Shown in pieces: positions 28,143-37,576 of a stretch of 64,000 nucleotides of DNA (its first letter is position 1; the number at the start of each line of letters is the position of its first letter). Below the pieces are notes generated by a model. The model saw only the letters and a program-made list of their open reading frames with translations, did not search any database and was not told the DNA's origin. The translations under genes and the position numbers were made by a program. This DNA is from Flavobacterium fontis. Lineage in GTDB: Bacteria; Bacteroidota; Bacteroidia; Flavobacteriales; Flavobacteriaceae. Location of the stretch: positions 1 to 64,000 of the forward strand of contig NZ_FQVQ01000017.1 in the NCBI RefSeq assembly GCF_900129405.1, given 5' to 3'.

Positions 28143-29201
28143 TTACGGTTTCCATTGCAGTTCAACAGGAGTATCGTCTTTCAGCGCCATCACGCCTGAG
28201 ACCAACAGGGTATCACCTGCTTTTAATCCCGCAGTGACAATCACCTCTTTTCCAGTTCGTGTTAGTGTTTCAATAAGCACCGATTGCGCTTTGCCTTGAC
28301 GTGCTACATATACTTTTTTCCCCTCTTTTACGGGAATAACCACTTCCGAAGGAATGCGGATGGCATCGGGGATGTTTTTTAGCGGCAACTGAATGTTGGC
28401 AAAAGTCCCAGGAAGTAAGGCTCCCGAGGTATTATCGGCATAGGCACGCACTTGCAACGTACGTGTGGTTGCATTGATCATAGGCTCTAGGGCATAAATT
28501 TTTGCAGTGAATACTTCTTTTGTATTGGCCACTGTAAATTGTATCGCTTGGTGCAAACGAATAGACGTAGCATATTTTTCGGGAAGTGAAAAAGCCACTT
28601 TGAGCGGTTGGGTACTCACCAGGCGGGCTATAGCTGTTGTAGGTGTGATATAAGTCCCCGGAGAAATGCTGCGTAAACCGATGGTACCTGAAAAAGGGGC
28701 CCGTAAACTGGTTTTGGCTATTTGAACCTGAATCAGTTGTTTTTGGGCTTTGGCTGTACGGTAATCGGCACTGGCAATATCATATTCTTCTCGGCTTATG
28801 GCCTCTTTTTCCAATAGCAATCGGGCACGGCGTTCTTGCTCTCCCGTCAACCGTTCTTTGGTGAGCGCTTGTGTGAGTTGTGCGCGAAGTTCAGCGTCAT
28901 TTATTTTTACCAAAAGTTGCCCTTTCTGTACCCGAGTACCTTCCGTAAAAAGTATCTTTTCGGCGATTCCACTCACTTCAGGATGCAAGTTAACTTCTTC
29001 ATTAGCTTCTAATGATCCCGATAATGAAATCGTGTTGGAAAAGTTTTGGGGCGTGACAATGAGGGCGCTAACTTTCAAGGGTTTGGGAGCGGTTGGAGCG
29101 GTGTTTTTGGGTTCGTTTTCGCTATTTTTTACAAGACGAAAAACAACTAAAGCCCCTACAATAATCCCTATACTAAGGAAAAATAAGGTTTTGGTTTTCA
29201 T
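28143..29201 (-). CDS. RND efflux periplasmic adaptor (membrane fusion protein)
   Basis: Periplasmic adaptor linking pump and TolC channel. An N-terminal membrane segment (FFLSIGIIVGALVVFRLV) is followed by the barrel-sandwich hybrid (VNLHPEVSGIAEKILF and ISRLRAPFSGTIGLR-like), a short hairpin, a beta-barrel, and a membrane-proximal domain. 352 residues is usual. First gene of the efflux operon; a well-spaced promoter lies about 30 nt upstream. No TetR-type regulator gene is adjacent. Confidence 0.93.
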   Translation of the reverse strand: MKTKTLFFLSIGIIVGALVVFRLVKNSENEPKNTAPTAPKPLKVSALIVTPQNFSNTISLSGSLEANEEVNLHPEVSGIAEKILFTEGTRVQKGQLLVKINDAELRAQLTQALTKERLTGEQERRARLLLEKEAISREEYDIASADYRTAKAQKQLIQVQIAKTSLRAPFSGTIGLRSISPGTYITPTTAIARLVSTQPLKVAFSLPEKYATSIRLHQAIQFTVANTKEVFTAKIYALEPMINATTRTLQVRAYADNTSGALLPGTFANIQLPLKNIPDAIRIPSEVVIPVKEGKKVYVARQGKAQSVLIETLTRTGKEVIVTAGLKAGDTLLVSGVMALKDDTPVELQWKP

Positions 29202-29228
29202 GGATGCTATACTGCAGGTTTGGTGCTA

Positions 29229-29261
29229 CAAAGCTACGTTTTCAGGTGGAGTGCGGGGCAA
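29229..29261 (-). promoter_or_regulatory. Promoter of the efflux operon (TTG-N22-TAGCTTTG)
   Basis: On the minus strand TTG (29261-29259), 22 nt, TAGCTTTG (29236-29229), 28 nt before the adaptor ATG. Confidence 0.6.
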
Positions 29262-29301
29262 ACTTTGTATTAATTTAACATCTGTAGCTACAACTATTGT
29301 A

Positions 29302-31407
29302 TCAACTAATATAATTCCAGATGTTCTTTTTCCGACTTAAAGCTAGAAACACAGCCCGTAAGGTTTGGTGTTCAGGGCGTTCCATTGTGGGGTCTTTTTT
29401 CAACAATTCTAAAGCATAGCTGCGCGCCAATTGCAAAATATCTTTGTCTTTCACCAAATCGGCTATCTGCAAGTTTAAAATTCCACTTTGTTGGGTCCCC
29501 ATAATATCCCCCGGACCGCGAAGTTTCAAATCGACTTCGGCAATTTCAAAACCATCGTTGGTTCGGCACATGGTTTCCAAACGGGTTTTGCTCTCTTGAC
29601 TCAATTGGTGGCTTGTCATCAAAATACAGTAACTCTGTTCAGCACCACGACCCACGCGCCCTCGCAATTGATGCAGTTGCGACAGTCCAAATCGCTCGGC
29701 ACTTTCAATCACCATCACGGAGGCATTGGGAACATTGACACCCACTTCGATAACTGTAGTGGCCACCATAATTTGGGTTTTTCCTTGCGCAAATCGTTGC
29801 ATTTCGGCTTCTTTTTCGGCAGGTTTCATTTTGCCATGAACGATCGAAATTGCATAATCGGGTAGAGGAAAATCTCGCGAAATGCTTTCATACCCGTCCA
29901 TTAAATCCTTGTAATCCATTTTTTCACTTTCTTGAATCAAAGGATAGACAATATACACCTGACGGCCTTTGGCAATTTCATCTTTCAAAAATTTCCAAAC
30001 TTTCAAACGATTTGCATCGTAACGGTGGACTGTTTGAATGGGTTTTCGCCCAGCGGGTAATTCATCAATCACCGAAATATCAAGATCGCCATACAAGCTC
30101 ATAGCAAGTGTGCGTGGAATAGGGGTGGCAGTCATGACCAAAATATGCGGCGGCACGGTATTTTTTTGCCACAAACGACTGCGTTGCGCTACGCCAAATT
30201 TATGTTGCTCGTCGATGACGGACAACCCCAGGTTTTGAAACTGCACTTTATCTTCCAACAAGGCATGGGTACCAATGACAATCGAACAGCTTCCGTCGGC
30301 AAGGGCAGCAAACAAGCGGTTGCGTTCGGCCGTTTTGGTTGAACCCGTGAGCAATTCCACCTGAAGTCCCAAGGGAGCTGCCAGCGCTTGAATACTGTTG
30401 TAATGTTGCTGTGCCAAGATTTCGGTTGGGGCCATCAAGCAACTTTGGTAGCCGTTGTCGGTAGCCAAGAGCATCGTCATAAAGGCAACAATTGTTTTCC
30501 CCGAGCCTACATCGCCTTGTAGTAATCGGTTCATTTGCGCCTGACTTCCCAAATCGTTCCGTATTTCTTTAATCACGCGTTTTTGGGCATGGGTAAGGGG
30601 AAAGGGAAGGTGTTGGGTATAAAATGTATTGAAATGCGCACCCACTTGGGTAAACGGCATTCCTTTAATCTTGTGTTTGCGCACCAAGTTTTTGGTAATC
30701 AATTGCAATTGGATAAAGAAAAGCTCTTCAAATTTCAACCGAAATTGGGCCTTTAACAAGCCTTCTTGATCTTTTGGAAAATGAATTTGCCACAAAGCTT
30801 CGCGTTTGGAGACAAGTTTTAAATTCTCCATCAAATAGGCGGGAAGGGTCTCGCTAAACTGTCCCCCCGTTTCCAAAAACAACTGCTGCATCATTTTAAG
30901 TAATGCGCGGTTGGAAATCCCTTTATTGGCGAGTTTTTCTGTACTCGGATACACGGGTTGGATGGCTGTACGGAGACTATTTTGATGTTCTTCGAGAGCT
31001 TCCAATTCGGGATGGGCCATCGACGGAGTGCCTGCATATTGCGCTACACGCCCAAACGCTACGTAGGGTTGATTGAGTTTGAGATTTTCTTTGATCCACT
31101 TATGACCTTGAAACCACACCAGTTCCATTTCCCCTGTGTCATCGATGAAAGTTGCCACCAACCGACTTTTTGTTTTGCCGGTTTGTACCGTTTTCAGATG
31201 CACAATTTTACCAATAACTTGAACTTCTGTGGGACTTTGGGTGAGTTGGTTAATGGTATAGTACCGCGTTCTGTCGATGTAGCGATTCGGAAAAAGTTGC
31301 AACAAATCGCCATAGGTATGAATCTCCAATTCACTGCGCAATAACGCTCCGCGCTGGGGGCCAACGCCTTTGAGGTATTCGATAGGAGTTTCTAAAGTTG
31401 GGGACAT
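29302..31407 (-). CDS. recG: ATP-dependent DNA helicase RecG
   Basis: Branch-migration helicase that reverses stalled forks and processes recombination intermediates. The N-terminal wedge/OB domain starts after LKGVGPQRGALLRSELEI. Motor motifs: Walker A GDVGSGKTIVA, DEQH box SVIDEQHKFGV, motif III TATPIPRT, and QLRGRVGRG. The start is ATG at 31407 (MSPTLETPIEYLKG); the open frame runs six codons further to a TTG. About 701 residues is normal. The gene is divergent from the M1 peptidase across an 84-bp gap. Confidence 0.97.
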   Translation of the reverse strand: MSPTLETPIEYLKGVGPQRGALLRSELEIHTYGDLLQLFPNRYIDRTRYYTINQLTQSPTEVQVIGKIVHLKTVQTGKTKSRLVATFIDDTGEMELVWFQGHKWIKENLKLNQPYVAFGRVAQYAGTPSMAHPELEALEEHQNSLRTAIQPVYPSTEKLANKGISNRALLKMMQQLFLETGGQFSETLPAYLMENLKLVSKREALWQIHFPKDQEGLLKAQFRLKFEELFFIQLQLITKNLVRKHKIKGMPFTQVGAHFNTFYTQHLPFPLTHAQKRVIKEIRNDLGSQAQMNRLLQGDVGSGKTIVAFMTMLLATDNGYQSCLMAPTEILAQQHYNSIQALAAPLGLQVELLTGSTKTAERNRLFAALADGSCSIVIGTHALLEDKVQFQNLGLSVIDEQHKFGVAQRSRLWQKNTVPPHILVMTATPIPRTLAMSLYGDLDISVIDELPAGRKPIQTVHRYDANRLKVWKFLKDEIAKGRQVYIVYPLIQESEKMDYKDLMDGYESISRDFPLPDYAISIVHGKMKPAEKEAEMQRFAQGKTQIMVATTVIEVGVNVPNASVMVIESAERFGLSQLHQLRGRVGRGAEQSYCILMTSHQLSQESKTRLETMCRTNDGFEIAEVDLKLRGPGDIMGTQQSGILNLQIADLVKDKDILQLARSYALELLKKDPTMERPEHQTLRAVFLALSRKKNIWNYIS

Positions 31408-31468
31408 ACAACGGCCATTATCCAAAAGGCTAAGATACTTTAAAAACCTGAATTTCGAAATCTTCCGT

Positions 31469-31476
31469 TATCTTTG
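31469..31476 (+). promoter_or_regulatory. Candidate -7 promoter box TATCTTTG of the M1 peptidase gene
   Basis: TAnnTTTG match 15 nt before ATG 31492, in the divergent recG/M1 gap. A consensus TTG is not obvious upstream. Its position supports ATG 31492 over the TTG at 31474, which would lie inside the box. Confidence 0.4.
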
Positions 31477-31491
31477 TCCAAAGCCTTTGTT

Positions 31492-33600
31492 ATGCGTTTT
31501 TACTCTTTATTTCTTTCGTTGTTTGTTGCTGGGTCGGTTTGGAGTCAATCGCTTGTAGCTGTTGATTTTACTGACTTGAAAGCTACAGTTTTTCCAAATT
31601 TTGAAACCAAAGAAGTAAGCGGACATTGCCAGTTTACATTTATCGTGAACGCGCCCACGGATACGCTTCGCATAGACGCCAAAAACATGCGCTTTAGTTT
31701 GATGATGCTCAACGGAAAAGCGGTCGAATACAATGCCAACGCGCGTCAGTTGCTTTTGTACACCGGATTTAAAAAAGGGAAAAATCGGTTGTCGTTTTCG
31801 TACACAGCTCGTCCCAAACAAGCGTTATATTTTGTGGGAACCGCCGACGATTATCAAATTTGGACCCAAGGACAAGGCAAATACACTAGTCATTGGTTGC
31901 CTAGTTTTGATGATGTAAATGAAAAGCTGACCTTTTCCCTCAGTGTGACCACGCTAGAAGATGAAGTCGCTAATTCCAATCGGTTAATCGCCATCAGTAA
32001 TGGTGAATTGGTGAAGAAAGAATCATTTCGCGCCATCCAAGAAGGAAAAGTATACACCACATGGAGCTATCAAATGAAAAAACCGATGGCGTCGTACTTG
32101 GTTATGTTGGCGGTGGGAAATTTTGATCAAAAGATTGCATCGAGTGCTTCGGGTATACCGTTGGAATCCTATCTCCAACCCAAAGATGCCGATAAATGGA
32201 CAACGACGTATTGGCACAATGAACGGATTTTTAATTTTTTAGAAAAAGAGATTGGGGTAAAGTACCCGTGGCGCATTTACCGACAAATTCCCGTTCGCGA
32301 CTTTTTGTATGCGGGTATGGAAAACACCACGTCGACCCTTTTTGCCCAAGATTATGTGGTTGATAGTGTGGCCGTCAATGACAAAAACTACTGCAATGTC
32401 AATGCGCACGAATTGGCCCATCAATGGTTTGGCGATTTGATTACGGCCCAATCGGGGAAACACCATTGGCTTCAAGAAGGATTTGCTACGTATTATGCTT
32501 TATTGGCTGAAAAAGAATTGTTTGGAGAGGATTACTTCTACTATCAATTGTACCGAAATGCCAACTTGATTAAGGCGGCAGCCAAAAACGATACAGTCCC
32601 CATTTTACATGAAAAAGCGAGTTCGTTATCGTATTATCAAAAAGGCGCATGGGCCCTACATTACCTTCGGGATCAGGTGGGGAAAAAGGTGTTTGATAAA
32701 ATTGTAAAAACGTATTTAAAAAAGTATGCCCTTAAAAATGTGGTCACTGCCGATTTTTTGGCGGTGGTGCAACGCTATTCTGATTTTGATACGGAGGCAT
32801 TTCAGCAACGTTGGTTGGAATCGGCAAAGTATCCTGAAGCCGATATCAACCAGTGCTTGGCGAAAAGTGCTATGGTTCAAGCCTTGGTCCAACTCCAAAA
32901 AGAGCGCAGTCTCCCGTTGGAAAGTAAGCTTTCTCGGTATACCACCCTGTTACAGTCGGAGGCGTTTTGGCCTTTGAAAGCGGAAGTGCTTTTTCAACTT
33001 AAGGGGCAACCCCTTGCGCAAACCGAAGCATTGTATCGTTTGGCTCTTGAACGTGGGAACCTTGAAGTGTTGACCGCGGTAAGTGAGCTGCTGACCGATA
33101 TTCCAGAAAGTTTAAAAACTAGCTATGAAACCTTGTTGCATGCGCCCTCTTATGTGGTGCGGGGCAATGCTTTGGTTCATTTGTTAAAGCGTTTTCCCCA
33201 CGATAGGATGCGTTTTTTTGAAATCGCCAAAGACTGGCGTGGGGCCAATGATTTGGGGTTGCGGATTGACTATTTGGGAGCGTATTTGGTTTTAATGCCT
33301 GAAACGAATCCCGATTATGCCTCGTTGAAAGCGGAGTTGATTGATTTTACCTCGCCCAAGTACGAGAGTGTCACTCGAATTCCGGCTTTACAACAAGCAG
33401 TTTCCCTTTTTCCTCAAGAAAACGAAGTCCTCAAAAACTTGGTCAACGCTACGCAACATCCCAAATGGCAGCTAGTTAAATATGCGCGCGATACGATTCG
33501 CAAGTTGATCAAACAAGAAACGTTTCGCGAACGGTTTACGGCGTTGATTCCCGAACTTCCCACCGACGCGCAATCGGAGCTGCAACGGTTGCTTAAGTAA
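31492..33600 (+). CDS. Secreted M1 family aminopeptidase
   Basis: Zinc aminopeptidase. A signal peptide (MRFYSLFLSLFVAGSVWSQ) directs export. The substrate-binding exopeptidase motif appears as AGMENTT, and zinc ligands are HELAH at 306-310 with E329 in LQEGFATYY, giving the standard HExxH-X18-E. An N-terminal beta domain and a C-terminal helical repeat region complete about 702 residues. Likely periplasmic peptide trimming; specificity is unknown. It ends 32 bp before the stop of a convergent small gene. Confidence 0.93.
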   Translation: MRFYSLFLSLFVAGSVWSQSLVAVDFTDLKATVFPNFETKEVSGHCQFTFIVNAPTDTLRIDAKNMRFSLMMLNGKAVEYNANARQLLLYTGFKKGKNRLSFSYTARPKQALYFVGTADDYQIWTQGQGKYTSHWLPSFDDVNEKLTFSLSVTTLEDEVANSNRLIAISNGELVKKESFRAIQEGKVYTTWSYQMKKPMASYLVMLAVGNFDQKIASSASGIPLESYLQPKDADKWTTTYWHNERIFNFLEKEIGVKYPWRIYRQIPVRDFLYAGMENTTSTLFAQDYVVDSVAVNDKNYCNVNAHELAHQWFGDLITAQSGKHHWLQEGFATYYALLAEKELFGEDYFYYQLYRNANLIKAAAKNDTVPILHEKASSLSYYQKGAWALHYLRDQVGKKVFDKIVKTYLKKYALKNVVTADFLAVVQRYSDFDTEAFQQRWLESAKYPEADINQCLAKSAMVQALVQLQKERSLPLESKLSRYTTLLQSEAFWPLKAEVLFQLKGQPLAQTEALYRLALERGNLEVLTAVSELLTDIPESLKTSYETLLHAPSYVVRGNALVHLLKRFPHDRMRFFEIAKDWRGANDLGLRIDYLGAYLVLMPETNPDYASLKAELIDFTSPKYESVTRIPALQQAVSLFPQENEVLKNLVNATQHPKWQLVKYARDTIRKLIKQETFRERFTALIPELPTDAQSELQRLLK

Positions 33601-33632
33601 GGTATATTTCGATGAAGCTTGGTAATGTGAAG

Positions 33633-34073
33633 TTAAGTTTTCTCCAGCAACAATCGCGGTAACCAATTGACTTTTGAGCTGAGGAACATTAACTGTTGAG
33701 GTTTTACGGTGGCGCTAGTATTTCGAGGCGACGGAGCGATCCACCGGGCCTTCGTCTCTGAAAAATCCAAAAGGTTTTGGGAAGTATCGGAGGGAGAGGT
33801 GGCATTTGTAAAAGTGATGATATTTTTTTCTAAGACCCAGGTTCCCTGTCCAACTTTTTGCTCTTCTACAGGGATTCGTTTTTTCAATTTGGAATAGTAG
33901 TTAAAGGTAAACGTGCCGTCATTTTTTAGGGTGATTTGATAATCCAAAATATCCATATCGACGGTAAGGATGTGCCGTGAATACGTTCCAGTGCAGTCGG
34001 CTGTTTGTGCTGTAAGAACTTGTGCGAGGAGGCATAACAACCAAGTAAAGTGTTTTAGTTGGGATGTTTTCAT
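33633..34073 (-). CDS. Small secreted protein of unknown function
   Basis: 146 residues with a signal peptide ending LTAQTADC; the cysteine is just after the cleavage region, so a lipoprotein is possible but the lipobox is poor. The mature part is beta-rich (ITLKNDGTFTFNYYSK, GTWVLEKNIITFTN), recalling small lipocalin-like domains. ATG at 34073 is preferred to the ATG two codons upstream (34079). Its base composition matches the core genes, and it lies outside the cassette array, which begins about 100 bp upstream. Confidence 0.65.
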   Translation of the reverse strand: MKTSQLKHFTWLLCLLAQVLTAQTADCTGTYSRHILTVDMDILDYQITLKNDGTFTFNYYSKLKKRIPVEEQKVGQGTWVLEKNIITFTNATSPSDTSQNLLDFSETKARWIAPSPRNTSATVKPQQLMFLSSKVNWLPRLLLEKT

Positions 34074-34178
34074 GGGCATAGGAGGGTGGGAATAGGTTGA
34101 AAAATAGTGAAATATTTAAACAGGTTAAATTTTAAAGACACTTATTTTGGAAAGAAAAATGGAGTACAAGTTGATAAA

Positions 34179-34208
34179 ATTTAGCTTTAGCGGATGAGGG
34201 CTGTTAGT
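34179..34208 (-). repeat. attC half site (only the gene-side arm), distal end of the array
   Basis: TTTAGCTTTAGCGGATGAGG then GCTGTTAG on the plus strand is the gene-side arm; the expected partner with AACGTT is missing from 34080-34178. The core still matches the 5' end of its own cassette (GTTAGTTGT here; ACAGCTAAC at 34696, 8 of 9 complementary). Confidence 0.6.
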
Positions 34209-34215
34209 TGTAGTA

Positions 34216-34638
34216 TCATTCCTTTGAAGCACTCACTTCTCTAATTGCAGTTTTTATGTTATTTTCTGAAAGCGGAATTCTAAATCTAAATTGTTCATTG
34301 TAGATACCAATTTCAGTACTAGTTTCGAAACATTTAAACTTTTCAGAAATTAACTCATGTAGTTTTTTTGAGACACTAATGCTCTTTTTATTTGCTCCAG
34401 AATAGTCATCTGCCGATGAAATAAGAAAGTATTGCACATCTGTGACTTTATTATTTTCAAAATTTACCCATGCTTCGATTAGAAAGTCTTGATTAAAATC
34501 TCCCTTAACCAAATCTAAATTTTTTGCAGTGAAATCATAAATTTCTAGTTGTATTTGCTGAATTGAGCATTTGTTGAATTGTTGAGCTCGAATGTAAAAT
34601 GAAGCCGATAAAAAAATTAGAGTAAATATTTTTTTCAT
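34216..34638 (-). CDS. Secreted protein of unknown function (last cassette)
   Basis: 140 residues with a signal peptide (MKKIFTLIFLSASFYIRAQ). The mature part is mixed alpha/beta without a recognised motif. EAWVNFENNKVTDVQYFLIS resembles strands seen in TonB-C-like or small periplasmic domains, but I would not name it. It is the most distal cassette gene, far from any array promoter, and is intact. Confidence 0.6.
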   Translation of the reverse strand: MKKIFTLIFLSASFYIRAQQFNKCSIQQIQLEIYDFTAKNLDLVKGDFNQDFLIEAWVNFENNKVTDVQYFLISSADDYSGANKKSISVSKKLHELISEKFKCFETSTEIGIYNEQFRFRIPLSENNIKTAIREVSASKE

Positions 34639-34695
34639 ACTACTCGTTCTTTGATTTTATTTAAAAATTTTAGTTATCGCGTTTCCAACGATTTT

Positions 34696-34832
34696 ACAGC
34701 TAACGTTCCGCGCCATCGCGACTGTGGCGATTCGAGCGAACTGCGTACTCTCTGCTAAGTTAATAGTTTTATGTGAAAAAAAGACGTGAAACGACGAAAA
34801 TCCAGCCATAGCGGTTAACGGCTGTTATGAGC
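34696..34832 (-). repeat. attC site 1 (main type, short spacer)
   Basis: Arms TAACGTTCCGCGCCATCGCGACTGTGGCGA-like at 34701 and AGCCATAGCGGTTAACGGCTGTTATGAGC at the other end (quoted in part). Spacer keeps the conserved CTAAG-TAA motif but lacks the CACCGTTCGC insert. GTTATGAGC (34824-34832) is exactly complementary to the far end of its cassette (35311-35319). Confidence 0.8.
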
Positions 34833-34840
34833 TATATTTT

Positions 34841-35290
34841 TTATTCTCTTTGTTTTATAAAGTTTAGTAAATTAATAATATGCTCTTCTGTGTGCGCATT
34901 AAATATGAAATTGAAGAACCAAAGTCCGTCATTTATGCTATTATTTTCTATTCTCCATTTCACTTCTAAAAGATCTTTTATGATGTCGCTTAAATCATCA
35001 ACAGCATCACCAATTCCAATTTCGTCATTAACCAAATCATTTATTTCTAATACCATTTTGTATACGCCAAAATCTTTAAAGTTTGATTCAACATTCTGTC
35101 TTATGTTTGGGTACTTTTCGTTTTCAAAATCCGGATAATCTGTTTCGTCAAATTCATAATCTAAGTTAAAGTATAGATTATAAATTTTCACCAAATTTTT
35201 TGCTAATGATATTTCTTTGTCAACTTCAATTAAATTTGGTTGCAAACCATATTTGGCAATTTCGTCTATTGTAGGAATAAGTTCTTTCAT
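34841..35290 (-). CDS. Acidic cytoplasmic protein, DUF5063-like
   Basis: 149 residues, no signal peptide, rich in D and E. YPNIRQNVESNFKDFG, GDAVDDLSDIIKDLLEVKW and the closing LLNFIKQRE match what I remember of the DUF5063 family in flavobacteria, whose function is unknown. Small acidic soluble proteins of this kind are often immunity or stress proteins, but nothing here shows a partner toxin. The cassette ends are perfectly complementary, so this is an intact cassette. Confidence 0.6.
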   Translation of the reverse strand: MKELIPTIDEIAKYGLQPNLIEVDKEISLAKNLVKIYNLYFNLDYEFDETDYPDFENEKYPNIRQNVESNFKDFGVYKMVLEINDLVNDEIGIGDAVDDLSDIIKDLLEVKWRIENNSINDGLWFFNFIFNAHTEEHIINLLNFIKQRE

Positions 35291-35310
35291 TTTACAGTTA
35301 TCTAAATATG

Positions 35311-35444
35311 GCTCATAACGTTTTTGGCTTGGCGAAGTGGCGGATTTTTAGCACAAAAGTTCAGTTTTGCACAAAAGTTTATTTAAAAACCAAATGCTCA
35401 ATTTATCACTGAACCCGCCATTTTTCCAAACTGCTGTTAGCTGC
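35311..35444 (-). repeat. attC site 2 (second type, TGGCTTGGCG arm)
   Basis: Left arm TAACGTTTTTGGCTTGGCG then AAGTGGCGG; right arm CCGCCATTTTTCCAAACTGC then TGTTAG. Different sequence from the main type but the same paired, asymmetric layout. Confidence 0.8.
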
Positions 35445-35452
35445 TAGCATTT

Positions 35453-36430
35453 TCAAAATATTACATTTTCAATTTTTAAGTTTTTCAATTTTGTCAATGT
35501 TCCAAATTTTGTGTTATTAACGGCTTTCATTTCATAAGTATTATTTGGTGTTTTGGCTATTATTTTATGATCATAAATGATATACTCTGTATTACGAATT
35601 GTGAAGGATAAAGAATTTTCACGATTAGAATATTTGAAAGTGTCATTGAATAGTAATTCTATTTTTCCTTCAGAGTCTGTAAAAACGTAATACAAAATAT
35701 ATTCTGTCTTAAAAATTTTCATTTTCTTCTTGTTTTCAAATTCAAAGGAAAGCAACAAATTGTCTTTATCTACTTCCAATGCAAGAAGTTGATATTTAGA
35801 TAATACCATTTTTCCTTTAATTAAATTTTGCTCTTCAATATCCCAAGTAATTCCCGTAGGACTCAATCCTTCTTCAACTATTTTTATCGGATAAGGCTTG
35901 TTGTCTTTTACTTTAAACTCCGAATACTCATGCCAACAGCAACCACTTTTTGTCATTGTGCTAATTGTTTTTGTTTTGTGGTCAATGTCAAACATTCCGC
36001 AATAGCCATGGGCAAGTTCAGTATATTCAGGATTTTGTTTAAATCCTTTGTTTGTAGCCAAATAGATTTGGAAAGACGGTCCGTGATAACAACTATTTTG
36101 ACCGTCCATTATTGCAAAATCCTTTACACCGTCAAAATTATAGTCTTCATATAGAATTTGGCTATGTTCTCCGTACGGAAGTTTTTTTATGTTTGCAAGA
36201 ACTTTGCCTTTATGAAGAGTGAAAGTTAATTCGTCCGAATTGATTTTAATGAGTTGTTTCTTAGTTTTTTTATCAAAGATTGCTACCCAACCTTTACTAG
36301 AAACTTCTGTTGTGTCTGCAATGTATAGTTTTCCGTAATAATCTTTTGAGAAATTGTCAACGACAAAAGTTGTCTGACAAAATACAGATTTTGAAAGTAG
36401 TAAAATAAGTAAAAACGCTATTCGTTTCAT
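35453..36430 (-). CDS. Secreted protein with Ca-binding-like DxNxDGxxD loop
   Basis: 325 residues with a signal peptide ending KSVFCQ. YEDYNFDGVKDFAIMDG contains a D-x-N-x-D-G-x-x-D loop of the kind found in FG-GAP and XAC2610-type secreted proteins, followed by SCYHGPSFQIYL and SGCCWHEYSEF, where cysteine pairs may form disulfides. Mostly beta strands after that. Function unknown. Confidence 0.6.
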   Translation of the reverse strand: MKRIAFLLILLLSKSVFCQTTFVVDNFSKDYYGKLYIADTTEVSSKGWVAIFDKKTKKQLIKINSDELTFTLHKGKVLANIKKLPYGEHSQILYEDYNFDGVKDFAIMDGQNSCYHGPSFQIYLATNKGFKQNPEYTELAHGYCGMFDIDHKTKTISTMTKSGCCWHEYSEFKVKDNKPYPIKIVEEGLSPTGITWDIEEQNLIKGKMVLSKYQLLALEVDKDNLLLSFEFENKKKMKIFKTEYILYYVFTDSEGKIELLFNDTFKYSNRENSLSFTIRNTEYIIYDHKIIAKTPNNTYEMKAVNNTKFGTLTKLKNLKIENVIF

Positions 36431-36465
36431 TTTCAGTGTATTTTGGTATACTTACCACCGGCGAC

Positions 36466-36592
36466 TTGCAGCTTGGCGTAGTGATGTATTTTAAAGCACT
36501 CACGTTCACTTCAGCACTGTGTTTATTTGAAAAACAAATGGATAATTTAGCACTCAAGTTAGCCAATTTTCGATACTGCTTTGCCTGCTAGC
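36466..36592 (-). repeat. attC site 3, degenerate (second type)
   Basis: GCAGC joined directly to TTGGCGTAGTG at the left, as if AACGTTTTTGGC had been deleted, and ACTGCTTTGCCTGCTAGCC at the right where site 2 has ACTGCTGTTAGCTGCTAGC. Both core sites are lost, so it is probably inactive, fixing two cassettes together. Confidence 0.6.
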
Positions 36593-36598
36593 CTATTT

Positions 36599-37378
36599 TT
36601 ATTCATTTGCTTTTTTAAATTCGGTAACATAGTCAAATCCAAATTTCCCTTTTTGCATACAAAGTTCAATTTGTTCGCCTTCTTCAAAATTATGATATCG
36701 TGTTTTGCCAACTGAAAACCTTTCTTCTTTATTGTCCATAATCAAGAAGAAAAAATATTCTGTTGACCGACCACTACTTGTGCTTTTTCTTATAATAGCA
36801 TATTTTTTGTAAAATGTAGATTGGTCTGCAAAATGATGATTGACAAACCCTGCTACAGCAGTAGAAAGAAGAAATAAGCCTACAAACAAACCAAAATGAA
36901 CAGTGTATCTTCTTTTACTCTCATAATAAACGCTTGGGAATCCAGTCTTTAAAATTACGGTCAAGATTATTGCGATTAGTACACCAACAAGTCCTGCTGT
37001 CCAAAATAATTTTATGCCATTTATCGTATTGTCAAATTTTCTTATTTCAAACATTAAGCCAATTAGTCCAACAATAAATAAGGTTGATGAAAAGTAATAG
37101 ACGAAATGATCAAATGGTTTAGTAGTCATTTCGTAATGAGTTTTTGGAGGAAAAAAGTCGTCAATGATAAGTTGAGATTGACCAATTATTTGTATAAGTT
37201 GATACATTCCAAATAAAAAGAATGGTAACGGAACAAGTCTAAATACACCTTTATTGTCAGCAAATAATAAAATAGGTAAAATGCAAAGTCCTATATAAAG
37301 AAGTTTTTTATAAAAATCTTTCCTTATTTCAGATGTTTGATTTGTTTTATTTTGTTTCTTTAATTTCATATTACGCAT
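36599..37378 (-). CDS. Integral membrane protein of unknown function
   Basis: 259 residues with about five hydrophobic helices (LLYIGLCILPILLFA, VPLPFFLFGMYQLIQII, FVYYFSSTLFIVGLIGLMF, LFWTAGLVGVLIAIILTVIL, FGLFVGLFLLSTAVAGFV) and a basic N-terminus. The C-terminal 70 residues are soluble and beta-rich (RYHNFEEGEQIELCMQKG), like a small ligand-binding or SH3-like domain. ATGs at 37378 and 37369 are both possible. Confidence 0.6.
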   Translation of the reverse strand: MRNMKLKKQNKTNQTSEIRKDFYKKLLYIGLCILPILLFADNKGVFRLVPLPFFLFGMYQLIQIIGQSQLIIDDFFPPKTHYEMTTKPFDHFVYYFSSTLFIVGLIGLMFEIRKFDNTINGIKLFWTAGLVGVLIAIILTVILKTGFPSVYYESKRRYTVHFGLFVGLFLLSTAVAGFVNHHFADQSTFYKKYAIIRKSTSSGRSTEYFFFLIMDNKEERFSVGKTRYHNFEEGEQIELCMQKGKFGFDYVTEFKKANE

Positions 37379-37407
37379 CTATTATTTTGCGATTTGTGTC
37401 AATGCTT

Positions 37408-37570
37408 GCTTACAACGTTCCGCAACTAGCCGACTTTGGCGATTAAAGCGAAACGATTAATTTCCCACTAAGATAAACGTTTTTAGCTTCGCACCGTTCG
37501 CTTTGTTCGGGTCGTGAAATAGGATAGAGGCGAAGAAAATCGAGCCCTAGCGGCTAGCGGCTGTTATGTG
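37408..37570 (-). repeat. attC site 4 (main type, long spacer)
   Basis: AACGTTCCGCAACTAGCCGA at the left, CCTAGCGGCTAGCGGCTGTT at the right; spacer has CTAAGATAAACG and the GCACCGTTCGCTTTGTTCGG insert. GTTATGTGA (37563-37571) is complementary to TCACATAAC (38160-38168) at the other end of its cassette. Confidence 0.85.
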
Positions 37571-37576
37571 ATACCG

